Below are positions 6,507-8,191 of a DNA stretch of 8,191 nucleotides, in pieces. The stretch comes from Pseudomonadota bacterium. GTDB lineage: Bacteria; Pseudomonadota; Alphaproteobacteria; Micavibrionales; Micavibrionaceae. Below the pieces are notes generated by a model. The model did not search any database and was not told where the DNA came from. It saw nothing but the letters and a program-made list of their open reading frames with translations. Position 1 is the stretch's first letter. Each line of letters opens with the position of its first letter. A program made the translations under genes and the position numbers. The stretch covers positions 1 to 8,191 of the forward strand of contig JACQIJ010000069.1 in NCBI GenBank assembly GCA_016198545.1, written 5' to 3'.

Positions 6507-6535
6507 AAAAACCGGGCGCAAGGCCCGGTTTTTTT
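6507..6535 (-). terminator. Strong terminator downstream of ctaD
   Basis: ACCGGGC (6511-6517) pairs with GCCCGGT (6523-6529) around a 5-nt loop, flanked by A5 on the left and T7 on the right. The A and T arms make it usable from both strands; on the minus strand it is a GC-rich hairpin followed by a T-run. It ends transcription about 20 nt after the ctaD stop. Confidence 0.85.
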
Positions 6536-6554
6536 ATATGCGCCGCCTCAAGCC

Positions 6555-8150
6555 TTATTTCACCTTCGGCTGGATTTCGAACTGGTGGAACGGCGGCGGC
6601 GAGGGCAGCGTCCATTCCAGCGTCATGCATTGCGGCTGGACGTTCCAGTAGTTGCCGTCGACTTTCCTGCCCTTTTTCAACGTCCACACGGCGAAGAACA
6701 GGAACCATAAAGTCGCGAACCCGGTCAGGTATGCGCCGTAGGAGGAAATCTCGTTCCATCCCGCATAGGCATCCGGATAATCCGGATAGCGGCGCGGCAT
6801 ACCGGCCATGCCCAGGAAATGCTGCGGGAAGAAGATCAGGTTGATGCCGATGAACGACAGCCAGAAATGGATTTGTCCGGCCCATTCAGGATATTGCCGT
6901 CCGGACATCTTGCCGATCCAGTAATACCAGCCGGCATAAATGCCGAACACGGCGCCGATCGATAACGTGTAGTGAAAGTGCGCTACGACGTAATAGGTAT
7001 CGTGCATTGCGACATCCATGCCCGCGTTCGCCAGCACGACGCCAGTCACGCCGCCGCAGGTAAACAGGAAAATGAACCCGAACACAAACAGCATCGGCGT
7101 CTTAAACTCGATGGAACCGCCCCACATCGTGGCAATCCACGAGAAGATCTTGATGCCCGTGGGCACCGCGATAATCATCGTCGCCGCCGTAAAGTAGGCG
7201 CGCGCATTGACCGGCATGCCGACCGTATACATGTGGTGCGCCCACACGATGAAGCCGACGAAGCCAATCGCAATCATTGCGTACGCCATCCCCAGATAGC
7301 CAAAAATCGGTTTTTTGGAGAAAGTGGAGACGACCTGACTTATGATGCCGAAAGCAGGAAGGATGATGATATAAACTTCCGGATGGCCGAAGAACCAGAA
7401 CAGATGCTGGAACAAAAGCGGATCGCCGCCGCCTTCGGGATTAAAGAACGACGTTCCGAAATTCCGGTCTGTCAGCAACATCGTGATTGCGCCGCCCAGA
7501 ACGGGAAGCGAAAGTACCAACAGAAACGCCGTGACGAGAACCGACCAGACATAAAGCGGCATCTTGTGCAGCGTCATGCCCGGCGCACGCATATTGAAGA
7601 TAGTGGTGATGAAGTTCGCCGCGCCCAGAATGGAACTCGCGCCCGCAAGGTGCAGTGAAAAAATCGCCATATCCACCGAAAGCCCCGTATGCCCGCCCGC
7701 CTTTGACGACAAGGGCGGATAGGCCGTCCAGCCAACACCCGCGCCCGTACCCGGTCCGCCATCAACCAGCGCAGAACCCGCAAGCAGCAACAGAGACGGG
7801 ACCAGCAGCCAGAACGAAATATTGTTCATGCGCGGAAACGCCATGTCGGGCGCGCCTATCATGATAGGGACAAACCAGTTTCCAAACCCGCCAATCAGCG
7901 CAGGCATGACGACGAAGAACACCATGATCAGACCGTGCGCGGTAATCCACACGTTCCATGCATGTCCGTCCTTGACCAGCTGCAGCCCCGGCTCCATCAA
8001 CTCATAGCGCATCGCCATGGAAAATCCCCCGCCGACCAGGGCCGCAATGACGGCGAACAGCAGGTACAGCGTACCGATATCCTTGTGGTTGGTGGAACAG
8101 AACCAGCGGGTGAAAAAGCCCGGCTTGTGATCGTCGTGATGGTCACTCAT
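6555..8150 (-). CDS. ctaD: Cytochrome c oxidase subunit I, aa3 type
   Basis: This is the catalytic subunit of the terminal haem-copper oxidase, which reduces oxygen to water and pumps protons across the inner membrane. The 531-residue protein has the usual twelve-helix layout. The redox ligands are all present: His72 and His393 for haem a, His391 for haem a3, and His256, His305 and His306 for copper B, with Tyr260 in GHPEVY positioned for the His-Tyr cross-link. Glu258 of the D-channel motif and Lys334 of the K-channel motif TGIK are kept, which makes it an A1-type member. The N-terminal motif TNHKDIGTLY is intact. GAGGAG (8160-8165) lies 9 nt upstream of the ATG. ctaC would be expected upstream, outside the window. 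A terminator follows, so ctaB further down is not simply the next gene of the operon. Confidence 0.98.
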   Translation of the reverse strand: MSDHHDDHKPGFFTRWFCSTNHKDIGTLYLLFAVIAALVGGGFSMAMRYELMEPGLQLVKDGHAWNVWITAHGLIMVFFVVMPALIGGFGNWFVPIMIGAPDMAFPRMNNISFWLLVPSLLLLAGSALVDGGPGTGAGVGWTAYPPLSSKAGGHTGLSVDMAIFSLHLAGASSILGAANFITTIFNMRAPGMTLHKMPLYVWSVLVTAFLLVLSLPVLGGAITMLLTDRNFGTSFFNPEGGGDPLLFQHLFWFFGHPEVYIIILPAFGIISQVVSTFSKKPIFGYLGMAYAMIAIGFVGFIVWAHHMYTVGMPVNARAYFTAATMIIAVPTGIKIFSWIATMWGGSIEFKTPMLFVFGFIFLFTCGGVTGVVLANAGMDVAMHDTYYVVAHFHYTLSIGAVFGIYAGWYYWIGKMSGRQYPEWAGQIHFWLSFIGINLIFFPQHFLGMAGMPRRYPDYPDAYAGWNEISSYGAYLTGFATLWFLFFAVWTLKKGRKVDGNYWNVQPQCMTLEWTLPSPPPFHQFEIQPKVK

Positions 8151-8165
8151 ATGCGCTTACTCCTC

Positions 8166-8191
8166 TATTCTACTATTCTATTCTATTCTAT
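8166..8191. repeat. TATTC pentanucleotide tract upstream of ctaD
   Basis: On the plus strand there are TATTC units at 8166-8170, 8174-8178, 8179-8183 and 8184-8188, plus a partial unit running to the window edge. A 3-nt TAC interrupts the tract after the first unit. On the coding strand it lies immediately 5' of the GAGGAG ribosome binding site of ctaD. Its full length is unknown because it runs off the window. Confidence 0.85.

Noticed and set aside
6972..7658. Plus-strand ORF of 228 codons inside ctaD
   Set aside because: It lies entirely opposite a highly conserved oxidase gene, and its product is almost all His, Arg, Asp and Glu, which is the antisense of membrane helix codons.
1..8191. 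CRISPR array, tRNA, rRNA, insertion sequence or prophage genes
   Set aside because: I saw no spaced repeats, no tRNA-like cloverleaf sequence, no transposase or integrase motifs and no terminal inverted repeats anywhere in the window.

Overview
The window looks like ordinary chromosomal DNA from an alphaproteobacterium. That placement is an inference from an aa3-type cytochrome oxidase subunit I (ctaD) with ctaB downstream on the same strand, a bacterial alternative oxidase, and a long URC1-type GTP cyclohydrolase II-like protein. I cannot name the genus. There are no tRNA or rRNA genes, CRISPR arrays, transposases or phage genes.

Left half, plus strand (1-3967): two consecutive TPR proteins (59-796 and 883-1497), a short unrecognised protein (about 1560-1910), an alternative ubiquinol oxidase (1979-2647) with its own terminator, and a 421-residue GTP cyclohydrolase II-like protein of the URC1 type (2702-3967). 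The last gene has no Shine-Dalgarno. A good sigma70-type promoter would start transcription at its ATG, and the -35 box of that promoter sits in the hairpin loop of the oxidase terminator.

Right half, minus strand (8191-3971): ctaD (8150-6555) with a pentanucleotide repeat tract just upstream of its ribosome binding site and a strong terminator after it. Then come an unrecognised 124-residue protein (6472-6098), an AT-rich gap, a membrane diguanylate cyclase gene (5806-4924), and ctaB, haem O synthase (4864-3971). ctaB converges on the URC1-type gene with only 3 bp between stop codons.

How the genes fit together: ctaD encodes the catalytic subunit of the haem-copper oxidase and ctaB makes the haem O precursor of its haem A. 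The alternative oxidase is a second, non-proton-pumping route for electrons from ubiquinol to oxygen, so the window joins both branches of an aerobic respiratory chain. The most concrete oddity is the diguanylate cyclase gene. It carries an exact 31-bp tandem duplication that shifts the frame; removing one copy restores one 283-residue protein with intact GGDEF and I-site motifs. I see no convincing new multi-gene system here.
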